From NCBI RefSeq assembly GCF_021531995.1, contig NZ_JAFBIZ010000022.1, forward strand, positions 1-33,799: a stretch of DNA of 33,799 nt, in the 5' to 3' direction. Origin of the DNA: Faecalicatena contorta. GTDB lineage: Bacteria > Bacillota > Clostridia > Lachnospirales > Lachnospiraceae. Numbering within the stretch: position 1 is the stretch's first letter; each line of letters opens with the position of its first letter. The notes below the pieces were generated by a model that did no database searches, had not been told where the DNA came from, and saw nothing but the letters and a program-made list of their open reading frames with translations. A program made the translations under genes and the position numbers. Shown here in pieces: positions 1-8,423 of the stretch.

Positions 1-41
1 TCCATATGCTATACTGATTTAAACAAATATCGTTAATCACC

Positions 42-78
42 AGTTCCTATTCACTGCACCACAGAAGGAACTTATATT
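42..78 (+). promoter_or_regulatory. Candidate promoter and operator of the XRE gene
   Basis: TTCACT (50-55) and TATATT (73-78) are 17 bases apart and form a weak sigma-A-like promoter. A perfect 7-base inverted repeat, AGTTCCT (42-48) and AGGAACT (66-72), brackets the spacer, as expected for a repressor-bound operator. Binding by the downstream XRE protein is inferred. Confidence 0.4.
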
Positions 79-119
79 CAAAAACGAATAAAAGATTTCA
101 GGAAAAAGGAGAGATCCCT

Positions 120-641
120 ATGGCATTTGGAAAACGTATTAAATTTTTCAGAAACAGAAAAGGTATGAAGCAGAAGGAGCTTGGCGAACTTCTTGGATTC
201 CTTGGAAAAACTTCGGATGTTCGTGTGGCGCAGTACGAGACGGAAGCCAGAACCCCAAAAGCTGATCTGGTCAAAGAGATGGCACAGATCTTCGGTGTAA
301 GCACCAGAGCCATCAATGTCCCAAACATTGACTCCTATCTTGGTCTCATGCACACCCTCTTTGCACTGGAAGATATGTATGGAATCAAGATCGGAGAGAT
401 TGACGGAGAACTCTGCCTCCGACTTGACCGAGAGCACAAAGAATATCAGCATCTGTTCGAACCTTTTCATGCATGGCAGCAAATGGCGGCAAAACTGGAA
501 GCCGGAGAAATCAGCCAAGAAGAATACGATAACTGGCGTTATAACTATCCGGAACTGGACACCTCCGAGATTCGGGCAAAGGTTCCGTCTCAGGAACTCT
601 CTGACGAACTCATAAGGGCTCTGAAAAAAGAGAATCAATAA
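120..641 (+). CDS. XRE-family helix-turn-helix regulator
   Basis: A 173-residue protein with an N-terminal XRE/Cro-type helix-turn-helix at about residues 4-65. It opens with GKRIKFFRNRKGMKQKELG, and the recognition region includes VRVAQYETEARTPKADL. A C-terminal part of about 100 residues, rich in charged residues, has no recognised enzymatic motif. AAAGGAGAG lies a few bases before the ATG, which supports this start. A perfect inverted repeat sits between the proposed -35 and -10 elements and could be an autoregulatory operator. The gene stands alone and ends at a strong terminator. Its targets cannot be told from the sequence. Proteins of this type are common in Firmicutes, including on mobile elements, but no integrase or transfer gene is visible here. 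Confidence 0.85.
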   Translation: MAFGKRIKFFRNRKGMKQKELGELLGFLGKTSDVRVAQYETEARTPKADLVKEMAQIFGVSTRAINVPNIDSYLGLMHTLFALEDMYGIKIGEIDGELCLRLDREHKEYQHLFEPFHAWQQMAAKLEAGEISQEEYDNWRYNYPELDTSEIRAKVPSQELSDELIRALKKENQ

Positions 642-652
642 AGAAATGCAAA

Positions 653-709
653 AAAAACCTTACTGACTGCTCTTTCCAATTTTGGAAACAGTTCATCAGT
701 AAGGTTTTT
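653..709 (+). terminator. Rho-independent terminator after the XRE gene
   Basis: Perfect 14-base stem, 653-666 paired with 696-709, with a smaller inner stem (TTTCCAA/TTGGAAA). The right arm ends in a T run. The left arm starts with an A run, so it may also work for leftward transcripts from guaA. The rest of 642-829 holds no gene that I can see. Confidence 0.85.
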
Positions 710-829
710 ATGTTATAGAAATATAATTTTATTCAACGGATATTGCAAAAAGTGTTGCCAATCCGTTGCCGAAAAATAACGGAATTTGCTTGGAACCCGC
801 ATAAATACTGGGTCTATTTTTGTAAAATC

Positions 830-2377
830 CTATTCAAACTCTATCGTTCCCGGCGGTTTACTGGTCAGGTCATAGAATACTCTATTCACGCCTTTTACTT
901 CATTTATAATCCTGTTCATAACCTTATTCAATACCTCATACGGTATTTCTGCCGCCTCGGCTGTCATAAAGTCAATCGTTTTGACCGCTCTTAATGCCAC
1001 CGCATAATCGTAAGTTCTGAAATCTCCCATAACTCCTACACTTCTCATATTTGTAAGTGCTGCGAAGTACTGGTTGATTTCTTTATCCAGACCCGCTTTT
1101 GCAATTTCCTCTCTATAGATCGCATCTGCATCCTGAACAATTTTAACTTTCTCAGCAGTAACTTCTCCGATGATACGGATACCAAGTCCCGGTCCCGGGA
1201 ACGGCTGACGGAACACAAGTCTCTCCGGAATGCCAAGCTCCAGCCCTGCTTTTCTTACTTCGTCTTTGAACAGATCTCGAAGTGGCTCAATAATTTCTTT
1301 AAAATCCACATAATCCGGCAGTCCGCCTACGTTATGATGAGATTTGATCACCGCAGATTCTCCGCCCAGTCCACTTTCTACCACATCTGGATATATGGTT
1401 CCCTGTGCGAGAAAGTCTACTGCACCGATTTTCTTTGCTTCTTCTTCAAATATACGGATAAATTCTTCACCAATAATCTTACGTTTTGCCTCCGGCTCTG
1501 TTATGCCTGCAAGTTTATCATAATATCTCTGCTGTGCATTCACACGGATAAAGTTCAGATCGAACTGACCGCCTTCCCCAAATACACTTTCTACTTCATC
1601 GCCTTCATTTTTACGAAGAAGTCCGTGATCTACAAATACGCAAGTCAGTTGTTTTCCAATTGCTCTGGATAAAAGACCTGCTGCCACAGAAGAATCCACA
1701 CCACCGGACAGAGCCAGGAGAACCCTTCCGTCTCCAACTTTCTCGCGGATTTCTTTGATTGTATTTTCAACAAAGGCATCCATCTTCCAATCACCAGCAC
1801 ATCCACATACGTTCAATACGAAGTTTGACAACATCGTCTTTCCTTCTTCAGTGTGGAGCACTTCCGGATGATACTGAATCGCATATAATCCTGCTTCTGC
1901 ATTTTCTGCTGCCGCTACCGGGCAGTCTGCTGTATGTGCCGAGATCTCAAATCCCGGTGCCACTTCAGAGATATAATCGGTATGGCTCATCCAGCAAATA
2001 GTCTTTTCAGATACATTTGTAAATATTTTTGAACTCTTCTTATCTATCAGAACCTCTGTCTTACCATATTCGCTGACACTGGCTTTTTCTACCTTTCCTC
2101 CCAGTACATGCATCATAAGCTGCGCCCCATAACACAATCCCAGTACCGGAATTCCAAGTTCAAACAATTCTTTTTTGTATGTTGGAGAGTCTGCCTTATA
2201 ACAGCTGTTCGGTCCTCCGGTCAGAATGATTCCCTTTGGATTCATCTCTTTGATCTTTTCAATGTCAGTTTTGTATGAATAGATCTCACAATATACATTG
2301 CATTCTCTGACACGTCTTGCTACCAGCTGATTGTACTGCCCGCCAAAATCAATGACAATTACTAATTCTCTTTTCAC
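830..2377 (-). CDS. guaA: GMP synthase (glutamine-hydrolysing)
   Basis: Converts XMP, ATP and glutamine to GMP in the cytosol, the last step of de novo guanine nucleotide synthesis. At 515 residues it has the family's usual length. The N-terminal class I glutamine amidotransferase domain has the nucleophile Cys82 (GLCYGAQ) and the His170-Pro-Glu172 part of the triad. The ATP-pyrophosphatase domain begins with the P-loop [10 protein letters not shown] at about 222-230. The C-terminal dimerisation domain ends in KPPGTIEFE, typical of GuaA. The start codon is GTG, preceded by AGGAGG at good spacing. A clear promoter lies just upstream. I see no purine riboswitch in the short leader. Confidence 0.97.
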   Translation of the reverse strand: MKRELVIVIDFGGQYNQLVARRVRECNVYCEIYSYKTDIEKIKEMNPKGIILTGGPNSCYKADSPTYKKELFELGIPVLGLCYGAQLMMHVLGGKVEKASVSEYGKTEVLIDKKSSKIFTNVSEKTICWMSHTDYISEVAPGFEISAHTADCPVAAAENAEAGLYAIQYHPEVLHTEEGKTMLSNFVLNVCGCAGDWKMDAFVENTIKEIREKVGDGRVLLALSGGVDSSVAAGLLSRAIGKQLTCVFVDHGLLRKNEGDEVESVFGEGGQFDLNFIRVNAQQRYYDKLAGITEPEAKRKIIGEEFIRIFEEEAKKIGAVDFLAQGTIYPDVVESGLGGESAVIKSHHNVGGLPDYVDFKEIIEPLRDLFKDEVRKAGLELGIPERLVFRQPFPGPGLGIRIIGEVTAEKVKIVQDADAIYREEIAKAGLDKEINQYFAALTNMRSVGVMGDFRTYDYAVALRAVKTIDFMTAEAAEIPYEVLNKVMNRIINEVKGVNRVFYDLTSKPPGTIEFE

Positions 2378-2412
2378 AAGAATTTCCTCCTGTATTCGTA
2401 ATAATTGAATAT

Positions 2413-2441
2413 ATTATAAGATAGATAATCTTCTTTTACAA
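2413..2441 (-). promoter_or_regulatory. Promoter of guaA
   Basis: Reading leftward, TTGTAA (2441-2436), a 17-base spacer and TATAAT (2418-2413). It gives a leader of about 30 bases before the GTG start of guaA, so guaA has its own promoter independent of the exporter gene upstream. Confidence 0.75.
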
Positions 2442-2491
2442 GCCTCTTCTTTGCATGCAGATTATATGTTTTTCCTGATTTTTCATATGCA

Positions 2492-3853
2492 TCACACAAT
2501 CGCCTGCTTTCTCCATTTCCCATGAAAGTACCTGATCAGGAAGCATACGGAACGGACTCCCCAGTCGATCACCATAGCGACCCAGATACCAAATACACCC
2601 ATACCTGCATATTTTCCCAGTATATAGCTGAATCCGATCCTGAAGACCCACATAGAAATGCTGGTAATATACATACATGCTTTTGCATCTCCGCAGGCAC
2701 GAAATGTTCCCGGCAGAATAAATGCAATCGGCCATATCAAAATTGCACTGAGTCCATGAAAATTAATAATATCTGCTGCTGCTTTCGCCGTCTGATCCGA
2801 CAGATGATATGCTTTTAATATCAACGGAAGTGCAAGACTGATCACGCCAATTGTTACCGCAATACATACATATACGATTTTCAATAACTTTTTGTTATAA
2901 TATTTTACCTGCTCATAATCTCCTGCCCCCACGCATCTGGAGATGACGGATGTAACCGCCAGTGATATCGCCATTCCAGGCAGGATCTGGAAGAGCGCCA
3001 CTGCATTGGCAACCGCATTCGCGGCAATCGCATAAGTTCCAAATGTGGATACAAGACTCAACACGATAATCTTACCCAGCTGAAACATACTGTTTTCCAG
3101 GCTGTTTGGCACTCCGATACTTAAGATCTTTTTTACCAGTGACCAATTCAACCTGTAATGCAGCGTTTTTTCTATGTAAAGCAGAAGTTTTTGATCGCAC
3201 AAAAGAGCCGTGATAATGATGGCTGCTGTCATCCTGGATACCAGGGTCGGTATCGCAACACCCTCAGTTCCACGGTGAAATCCGTAGATCAGGATCGCAT
3301 TTCCGGCGACATTGATCACATTCATGATTATGGACACCTGCATCGTCACTTTGGAATTTCCCATAACACGAAAGATTGCCGCACCGCCGTTATACAGGGC
3401 CATGAATGGAATGGATGCCGCCACGATCATCAGGTAAATATTCGCATGATGCATAACGTCCGGCTCAATCTTTCCAAACACAACATGTAAGATAAAATAT
3501 TTCCCCAGATAAACGAGGATTGTAATTATCACTGCACATATCGTAACAAACCAGACAAGCTGTGTAGCTGCCCGGCTGGCTTCCTGTGGCTTCTTCTGTC
3601 CCAGATATTGTCCGGCAACCACGGCTCCCCCTGTCGCCAGTGCAGCAAATGCATTGATCAGAAGTATCATGATCTGATCTACCAGTGAAACCCCTGATAC
3701 CGCTGCTTCTCCGACACTCGCAATCATGATGGAATCTGCCATTCCCACAAGAACTGCCAGCAATTGTTCTATTACCAATGGAAGAATCAGCGAAAACAAC
3801 GCACGGTTGTCAAATAAATATTCACTTTTGTCCACTCTTACATACTTTTTCAT
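2492..3853 (-). CDS. MATE family efflux transporter
   Basis: Polytopic membrane protein of 453 residues in the multidrug and toxin extrusion family, which exports cationic or hydrophobic compounds using a Na+ or H+ gradient. About twelve hydrophobic segments are visible in two similar halves. The first helix region (LFSLILPLVIEQLLAVLVGMAD) and GGAVVAGQYLGQKK in the first half are typical of the family. The reading frame stays open upstream to about 4009. I chose the ATG at 3853 because the extra residues run through a terminator hairpin and are not MATE-like, whereas MKKYVRVDKSEYLF leads directly into the first helix. A GGGAGG stands about 15 bases upstream, rather far for a ribosome site. 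The substrate is unknown. Confidence 0.9.
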   Translation of the reverse strand: MKKYVRVDKSEYLFDNRALFSLILPLVIEQLLAVLVGMADSIMIASVGEAAVSGVSLVDQIMILLINAFAALATGGAVVAGQYLGQKKPQEASRAATQLVWFVTICAVIITILVYLGKYFILHVVFGKIEPDVMHHANIYLMIVAASIPFMALYNGGAAIFRVMGNSKVTMQVSIIMNVINVAGNAILIYGFHRGTEGVAIPTLVSRMTAAIIITALLCDQKLLLYIEKTLHYRLNWSLVKKILSIGVPNSLENSMFQLGKIIVLSLVSTFGTYAIAANAVANAVALFQILPGMAISLAVTSVISRCVGAGDYEQVKYYNKKLLKIVYVCIAVTIGVISLALPLILKAYHLSDQTAKAAADIINFHGLSAILIWPIAFILPGTFRACGDAKACMYITSISMWVFRIGFSYILGKYAGMGVFGIWVAMVIDWGVRSVCFLIRYFHGKWRKQAIV

Positions 3854-3902
3854 TTTTCTCTGTCTCAGCCTCCCTCTTGCGTATACCAATTCCTTATGAT
3901 AA

Positions 3903-3942
3903 AAAACTCCCCGGCGCATTCTATTATACGCCGGGGAGTTTT
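3903..3942 (-). terminator. Terminator after the HPr-like gene
   Basis: Perfect 14-base stem, 3903-3916 with 3929-3942, GC-rich at its core. On the minus strand it is followed by a T run. It ends the HPr-like transcript about 50 bases before the MATE start, so the exporter needs its own promoter in that short gap or depends on read-through. Confidence 0.9.
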
Positions 3943-3963
3943 GCGACACAAGAGGGGGCTTTC

Positions 3964-4194
3964 TTATGCTGCGACATATTTTTCGAGATCTTTCCAGAGA
4001 TCCTTGCAATCATCATGATATACTTTCAGTTCAATCTCTCTTCCAAATCCAAGATTCATAAGCCCTAAAAAAGATTTTGCATCTACAAGATATTTTCCTC
4101 TTCTCATGTCCATGTTATATGGATACTTTTCTACTTTCCTAACGAAATCCAATACATCATCCGGGGTATGAAATATGATTGTTTTCTTACTCAT
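3964..4194 (-). CDS. HPr-family protein lacking the phosphocarrier His
   Basis: A 76-residue protein with the fold signature of the PTS phosphocarrier HPr. The segment VDAKSFLGLMNLG matches the HPr region around regulatory Ser46, here Ser41. The usual active-site segment GIHARPA is absent: the N-terminal part reads IIFHTPDDVLDFVRKVEK, with no His in the position that takes phosphate from enzyme I. It is therefore unlikely to carry sugar-uptake phosphate and may be regulatory. Two ATGs are in frame, at 4200 and 4194. The second is 8 bases from GGAG and is preferred. It is a single-gene unit between an upstream spacer and its own terminator. Confidence 0.75.
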   Translation of the reverse strand: MSKKTIIFHTPDDVLDFVRKVEKYPYNMDMRRGKYLVDAKSFLGLMNLGFGREIELKVYHDDCKDLWKDLEKYVAA

Positions 4195-4295
4195 GATCAT
4201 CTCTCCTTTCTGAATGAGCTTATCTTAGCACAGTCTGCCTGACAGGAAAGGAGGAAATATTTGAAAAAGGTAGATTTTTTTATCTTTATTTTACT

Positions 4296-5819
4296 CTATC
4301 CGTTCTTTTTTCGATATTCCAGCGGAAGCATTCCCACTTCCTCTTTAAACACCTTACTCATATATTTGGGATCGGAATACCCTGCCATATCTGCAATCTG
4401 ATTCAGTTTAAGCGAAGATTTCAGAAGCAGTTCTTTTACATGTTCGATACGGATTTTTCGAATCGTTTCTGTAAATGTGCTTCCTGTTTCCTTTTTAAAC
4501 TGGCTGCTCAGATATTCTTCTGATATATGAAGTTTCTCCGATATCTCTTCCAGTGTAATCCCCTGATTATAATATTGCTTTGTGTACTGCAGTGCTTTCT
4601 GTATCAGGAGGCTTACCTCTTCTTTCTCAACGTTTTTTCTGATGAGTCCGTCAAAAAAATGATCCAGTTCGCCTTCAACATCTCTCCAGCTTGTAGCTTC
4701 TGCAATCACCTTCAGGAATTTCTGTGTCTGTAACTTTGCTTCTGAAGCTCCCATTTCTGCTGCCACATACGCAAGGTTAAATGCCAGCCGAGTCATCGTT
4801 TCTTTCATATCCTGCGGTGTGCAGGGGATCTCCCGACAATAATCTCTAAGCTTTCTCCATACATTTTTAAATGCTTTCTCATCCTTCGCATCCAGAGATT
4901 CTTTTGCCTGGGTTTCCAGATGGAGCGGATATTTCAACGGATATGTAGTCACTTCTTCTATTTTTTGTCTGCTTATCAAGACTTTTTTCCCAAGTATCAG
5001 ATTCCACTCGAGCCTTTGCTCCGCTTCGGTCACGGCACTTCGCACGTTCAAAAGTCCCTGACATTCATTCCAGCTCATAACCAGTTTGCCGCTAATCTTA
5101 CTGCAAAGCATCTGGGCTATCGTATTTTCAATATAAAGTCTTGTATTTTCCACATTTTCCAGATGATACAGGATCGTTATATACGCTCTTCTTTTCGGAA
5201 AATCTATCGAAAATGCCCGAAACCCCTTTCCGTGAATCCCCATTTCTTCCAGAACCATCTGCACATATTTATTATATTGTTCGTAGTTATCTCCCATCCC
5301 CACTCCAAAGATTGCGATCGGCGCATCTTCTGATAAGCCATATTTTTCTTTTAGAAGAGCCGCCAACTGTTCATCATCTTCCAGCTGTCCGGTAATGGCG
5401 TTCAGAAATACATGTTCCAGACTAAGCAGATGATCTTTACTCTGATCCTTTGCAACAGAATCCGCAATCTCTTTTAATACGTGTTTAAGCTCCGGTACCT
5501 TAATCGGTTTTAGAAGATAATTATCGATTCCCAGTTCTATTGCACGCTTTGCATAATTAAAATCCGAATAGGCGCTTAAGATTACTGCCCGGCAGTCAAT
5601 CTTTTCTTCCCGGATATGTGCAAGCATCGTCAGACCGTCCATATCCGGCATACGAATATCTAAGATGATCAGATCCGGTCTTTTCGTTTTTACAAGTTCC
5701 AGCCCCTCTCTTCCATTCCTGGCTTTCCCGACAAGTTCATAACCCGGATCGAGTTTTCCCAGAATATTACCGAGTCCTTCCCTGATCGGCGCCTCATCTT
5801 CCACTACTGCAATCCGCAT
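4296..5819 (-). CDS. Response regulator with AraC-type DNA-binding domain (YesN type)
   Basis: 507 residues. An N-terminal receiver domain has Glu7/Asp8, the phospho-acceptor Asp54 in LIILDIRMPDMDG, Ser82 and Lys104 (LLKPI). A middle region of about 270 residues follows, then a C-terminal AraC/XylS double helix-turn-helix beginning near GITLEEISEKLHISEEYLS and ending with the second motif (LNQIADMAGYSDPKYMSKVF). It overlaps the sensor kinase gene by 16 bases, so the two are translated together. Regulators of this kind in Firmicutes usually control neighbouring carbohydrate-uptake or glycosidase genes. No such gene is next to this pair, so the target is unknown. Confidence 0.93.
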   Translation of the reverse strand: MRIAVVEDEAPIREGLGNILGKLDPGYELVGKARNGREGLELVKTKRPDLIILDIRMPDMDGLTMLAHIREEKIDCRAVILSAYSDFNYAKRAIELGIDNYLLKPIKVPELKHVLKEIADSVAKDQSKDHLLSLEHVFLNAITGQLEDDEQLAALLKEKYGLSEDAPIAIFGVGMGDNYEQYNKYVQMVLEEMGIHGKGFRAFSIDFPKRRAYITILYHLENVENTRLYIENTIAQMLCSKISGKLVMSWNECQGLLNVRSAVTEAEQRLEWNLILGKKVLISRQKIEEVTTYPLKYPLHLETQAKESLDAKDEKAFKNVWRKLRDYCREIPCTPQDMKETMTRLAFNLAYVAAEMGASEAKLQTQKFLKVIAEATSWRDVEGELDHFFDGLIRKNVEKEEVSLLIQKALQYTKQYYNQGITLEEISEKLHISEEYLSSQFKKETGSTFTETIRKIRIEHVKELLLKSSLKLNQIADMAGYSDPKYMSKVFKEEVGMLPLEYRKKNG

Positions 5820-7585
5820 ACGGTTCCCCCTTTCCCGTTCCTATCCGGCTCTGCTTCTACACGTTCCGTTTCTTTCACATCATGTTCATCCGTTCGAATA
5901 CTTGGAATAAAAAGATGTACATAAGTTCCCCTTCCAGGCTTGCTGTCAAAATACAAAGCTGCCTGATCTCCATAGTAAAGTGCCAGTCTTTTTCTCACAT
6001 TCATGATTCCAAGATGTTCGGAAGTATAGACAGAGTCTTTCTCCAATTGTACTCCGTTCAGCCTTTGAAGTTCATTTTCCTCTATTATTTTCCCATTATT
6101 CCACACGATAATATGAACCTGCTCTCCAATCTCACGCATGGTGATTCCGAGCATCGGCTCATTCGTATCCCGCAGTCCGTGTTTTAATGCATTCTCAACA
6201 AATGGCTGTATCAAAAGTTTATGAATCCGATAGCCATATAATTCCTGCGGGATCTGCATCTCTACAGTCAATTCCCGGTCAAGCTTTGCCTTTTGAAGGA
6301 AAATGTAATATTCCAGAAAATACACTTCCTGTTCAATGGAAGTCTCTGCCCCCGCATTTTTCACCGTATATCGCAGGATATCAGCAAGTGCTCCCAACAT
6401 TTCACTGATCTCAAACTGACCTTCTTCAATTGCTTTCCAGTTAATTGTATCCAGAGTATTATACAGAAAATGCGGATCTATCTGCGCTTCCAATGCAGAT
6501 AGTTCAGCGTTTTTCTGCTCTACTACCGCTTCTTTCACCTGACCGATCAGACCGTCCAGATTTTTTACCATTTCATTGAATCCAGAAGTAATCTGCCAAA
6601 GTTCCGCAGGCATATTTTCCTTCTCCGGAATATGCACTCTGAGATTTCCTTTTTCCACTTCTTTCATCGCCTGATCCAAAATCTCCAGCTGTTTGACAAT
6701 CGGTCGAATCAGATAATAGGAAGAAAGATTCAATAACAGCATACTTCCCGCAACAATCAATATCCACAATAAAATCTGTTCCTTTATCGTCTGCTTATAG
6801 AGCTCCAACGAATGTGCAGCCCGAATCATAAATCCACTTGTCTCATTTAATTTATGTGCATATCGATATTCATTCTTATGAGATTCTGTATACTTCTTTC
6901 CCAGTTCGTTTGCTTCTGAAGAAATCAGTATCCGATCATTACTGATAATCCGGATTTTTGAATTCTCTCCCGATTCGATCGCCGGGAACAGTACTGACAC
7001 TTCCATACTGAATACAACCGTTCCAATAGACTGATCACTGTTATGATAATCCACGATATTTCGTATGATCTGGAACACATATACCCGTTCATTATTTTCC
7101 TCAATCAGATTCCCGGAACTCTTGTAGATTACCGTCTTTTCATTTTCCGGCACCTGTATCTGATCTGCCCATGTGGTTGTTTCAGAAGAGTCCGACAAGC
7201 GATCGTAAAAAATAGTCTGCCCCGTATCCGTAAGAATTGTGATTCCCACGATCCCAATATTGCGGTTACTTATATGGCTCATTTCCTGACAGATTCTTTC
7301 ACTGTTACTTTCCAGTGTATCCGGGTTCTGATTGATCTGTTTTACACCATCAATCAATTCATCATCCGAACAAAAATCATACAATAGCGTATCATATTTA
7401 TCTAAAATCATATCCAAACTTTGATCCGCCTGATTCAAATGAAACTCGATCTGCTGATCAATGTTATCACTGAGTGTTTTATTCAATCGATACAAAAATA
7501 TAACGGCAAACACGAGTATTGGAACACAGGTAGATATTACAAATACCGGTATCAGAAGCCGCCTGATCGTCCTATTCCTCTTCAT
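5804..7585 (-). CDS. Sensor histidine kinase (YesM type)
   Basis: 593 residues: a transmembrane helix at about 9-32, an extracellular sensing region of about 240 residues, a second helix at about 271-292, a HAMP linker, and a His_kinase/HATPase core. The phospho-accepting histidine is His372 in QIDPHFLYNTLD, and the N box reads QPFVENALKHGL. Autophosphorylation and transfer to Asp54 of the overlapping regulator are expected from the family. Three starts are possible. The ATG at 7585 is preferred because GGAGG stands exactly 8 bases upstream; the longer forms have no ribosome site. The ligand is unknown; YesM relatives often respond to extracellular oligosaccharides. Confidence 0.93.
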   Translation of the reverse strand: MKRNRTIRRLLIPVFVISTCVPILVFAVIFLYRLNKTLSDNIDQQIEFHLNQADQSLDMILDKYDTLLYDFCSDDELIDGVKQINQNPDTLESNSERICQEMSHISNRNIGIVGITILTDTGQTIFYDRLSDSSETTTWADQIQVPENEKTVIYKSSGNLIEENNERVYVFQIIRNIVDYHNSDQSIGTVVFSMEVSVLFPAIESGENSKIRIISNDRILISSEANELGKKYTESHKNEYRYAHKLNETSGFMIRAAHSLELYKQTIKEQILLWILIVAGSMLLLNLSSYYLIRPIVKQLEILDQAMKEVEKGNLRVHIPEKENMPAELWQITSGFNEMVKNLDGLIGQVKEAVVEQKNAELSALEAQIDPHFLYNTLDTINWKAIEEGQFEISEMLGALADILRYTVKNAGAETSIEQEVYFLEYYIFLQKAKLDRELTVEMQIPQELYGYRIHKLLIQPFVENALKHGLRDTNEPMLGITMREIGEQVHIIVWNNGKIIEENELQRLNGVQLEKDSVYTSEHLGIMNVRKRLALYYGDQAALYFDSKPGRGTYVHLFIPSIRTDEHDVKETERVEAEPDRNGKGGTVCGLQ

Positions 7586-7621
7586 CCATTCGTCCTCCAT
7601 CACGCTTGCTATCTTACGTCC

Positions 7622-7650
7622 ATTATATCACAGTTACCACGCATTCTGAA
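7622..7650 (-). promoter_or_regulatory. Promoter of the sensor kinase/regulator operon
   Basis: Leftward TTCAGA (7650-7645), a 17-base spacer and TATAAT (7627-7622) with an extended TGA before the -10. It lies about 40 bases upstream of the kinase start. Confidence 0.65.
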
Positions 7651-7716
7651 TCTATACTCTTTCTTTCAACCTGCTTTTCCTATCAATTTATTAAATATTT
7701 CAATTTTACATACAAA

Positions 7717-7745
7717 ACGGGCGTTCCTTCTGTTGGAACGCCCGT
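7717..7745 (-). terminator. Terminator after the MarR gene
   Basis: Perfect 11-base stem, 7717-7727 with 7735-7745 (ACGGGCGTTCC and its complement), followed on the minus strand by a short T run. Confidence 0.85.
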
Positions 7746-7766
7746 CAGTCTATACACTGTATTCTT

Positions 7767-8342
7767 CTATTTCATATTTCCCGAATGCGAATGCCAGGAA
7801 TGGATGAGCTTTTTCAACAACCCTTTCAATTGTTCTTTTTCTTCATCACTCAACGCATCAAACAATTGTTCTTCTCCCATGCGAGGATCCTGCTCTTTAA
7901 CAGCCGCTTTCCCTGCTTCTGTCAGATAAAGAACGCTCTTACGTCTGTCTTCTTCATCCTTTCTGCGGATAATCAGACCCTTTTGTTCCAGTTTCATCAG
8001 TATCTCACTCAAAGACCCCGGCTGAATTCTGAGCATATCCTGCAATTCTTTCTGGCTGATCTGATCTGTTTTGTTCAGAAGACTTAAGATTCCTCCCTGT
8101 CCTCCGCCTCTTTGGCCTTTGTGATAAAGGAAATGTCCACAGGCACGCATCAGTGATTCCAGATTATCCTCATCAACAGCATCTCCATGTGGATGATGGC
8201 CTCTGTGCCCTTCATGACCACTGTATATGTTTTCGTTTTCTTCTGTCCCCTGCAGGGCTCTTCTTCCTCTCGGGCACTTCAAATCCGTAATCGGACAATG
8301 ATTTGGACACTGGTTACAATATTCTTTATTATCTATCGTCAT
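7767..8342 (-). CDS. MarR-family regulator with Cys/His-rich N-terminus
   Basis: 191 residues. The C-terminal two thirds is a MarR winged helix-turn-helix: ISQKELQDMLRIQPGSLSEI is the recognition region, and the wing carries KDEEDRRKSVLYLTEAG. The N-terminus is unusual. Four cysteines, Cys9, 12, 16 and 23, are spaced C-x2-C-x3-C-x6-C, as in metal or iron-sulfur sites, and a histidine-rich stretch (His43, 46, 49, 50, 52) follows. Metal or redox sensing is inferred. The gene has AAGGAGGAG before its ATG, its own promoter framed by two palindromes, and a terminator. Upstream on the same strand lie an Fe-S aldo/keto reductase and a MATE exporter, which may belong to its regulon. Confidence 0.9.
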   Translation of the reverse strand: MTIDNKEYCNQCPNHCPITDLKCPRGRRALQGTEENENIYSGHEGHRGHHPHGDAVDEDNLESLMRACGHFLYHKGQRGGGQGGILSLLNKTDQISQKELQDMLRIQPGSLSEILMKLEQKGLIIRRKDEEDRRKSVLYLTEAGKAAVKEQDPRMGEEQLFDALSDEEKEQLKGLLKKLIHSWHSHSGNMK

Positions 8343-8360
8343 AATAACTCCTCCTTTTTA

Positions 8361-8410
8361 TTTGGTACCTAAATAATATTGCAAATTATACTTTTTGTCA
8401 AGGTACCAAA
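8361..8410 (-). promoter_or_regulatory. MarR promoter with two GGTACC operator boxes
   Basis: Leftward TTGACA (8401-8396), a 17-base spacer and TATTAT (8378-8373). One box with a GGTACC core (8402-8407) overlaps the upstream edge of the -35. A second (TTTGGTACCTAAA, 8361-8373) overlaps the end of the -10 and the transcription start. The boxes are 38 bases apart. The arrangement fits negative autoregulation by the MarR protein; binding itself is inferred. Confidence 0.7.
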
Positions 8411-8423
8411 ATTATTTTTTTCA

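Noticed and set aside
78-638. A 186-codon open frame on the minus strand opposite the XRE gene
   Set aside because: No ribosome site, no recognisable domain, and it lies opposite a gene with clear family motifs and its own terminator.
780-829. Terminator directly after guaA
   Set aside because: Only a 4-base stem without a T run is present. The strong hairpin at 653-709 more likely ends both transcripts.
2378-2491. Possible purine riboswitch before guaA
   Set aside because: The promoter leaves a leader of only about 30 bases, too short for the aptamer, and the conserved purine-riboswitch core is not seen.
3851-4009. Longer N-terminus for the first MATE exporter
   Set aside because: The extra 52 residues run through a perfect terminator hairpin and into the coding sequence of the HPr-like gene, and they do not resemble MATE proteins.
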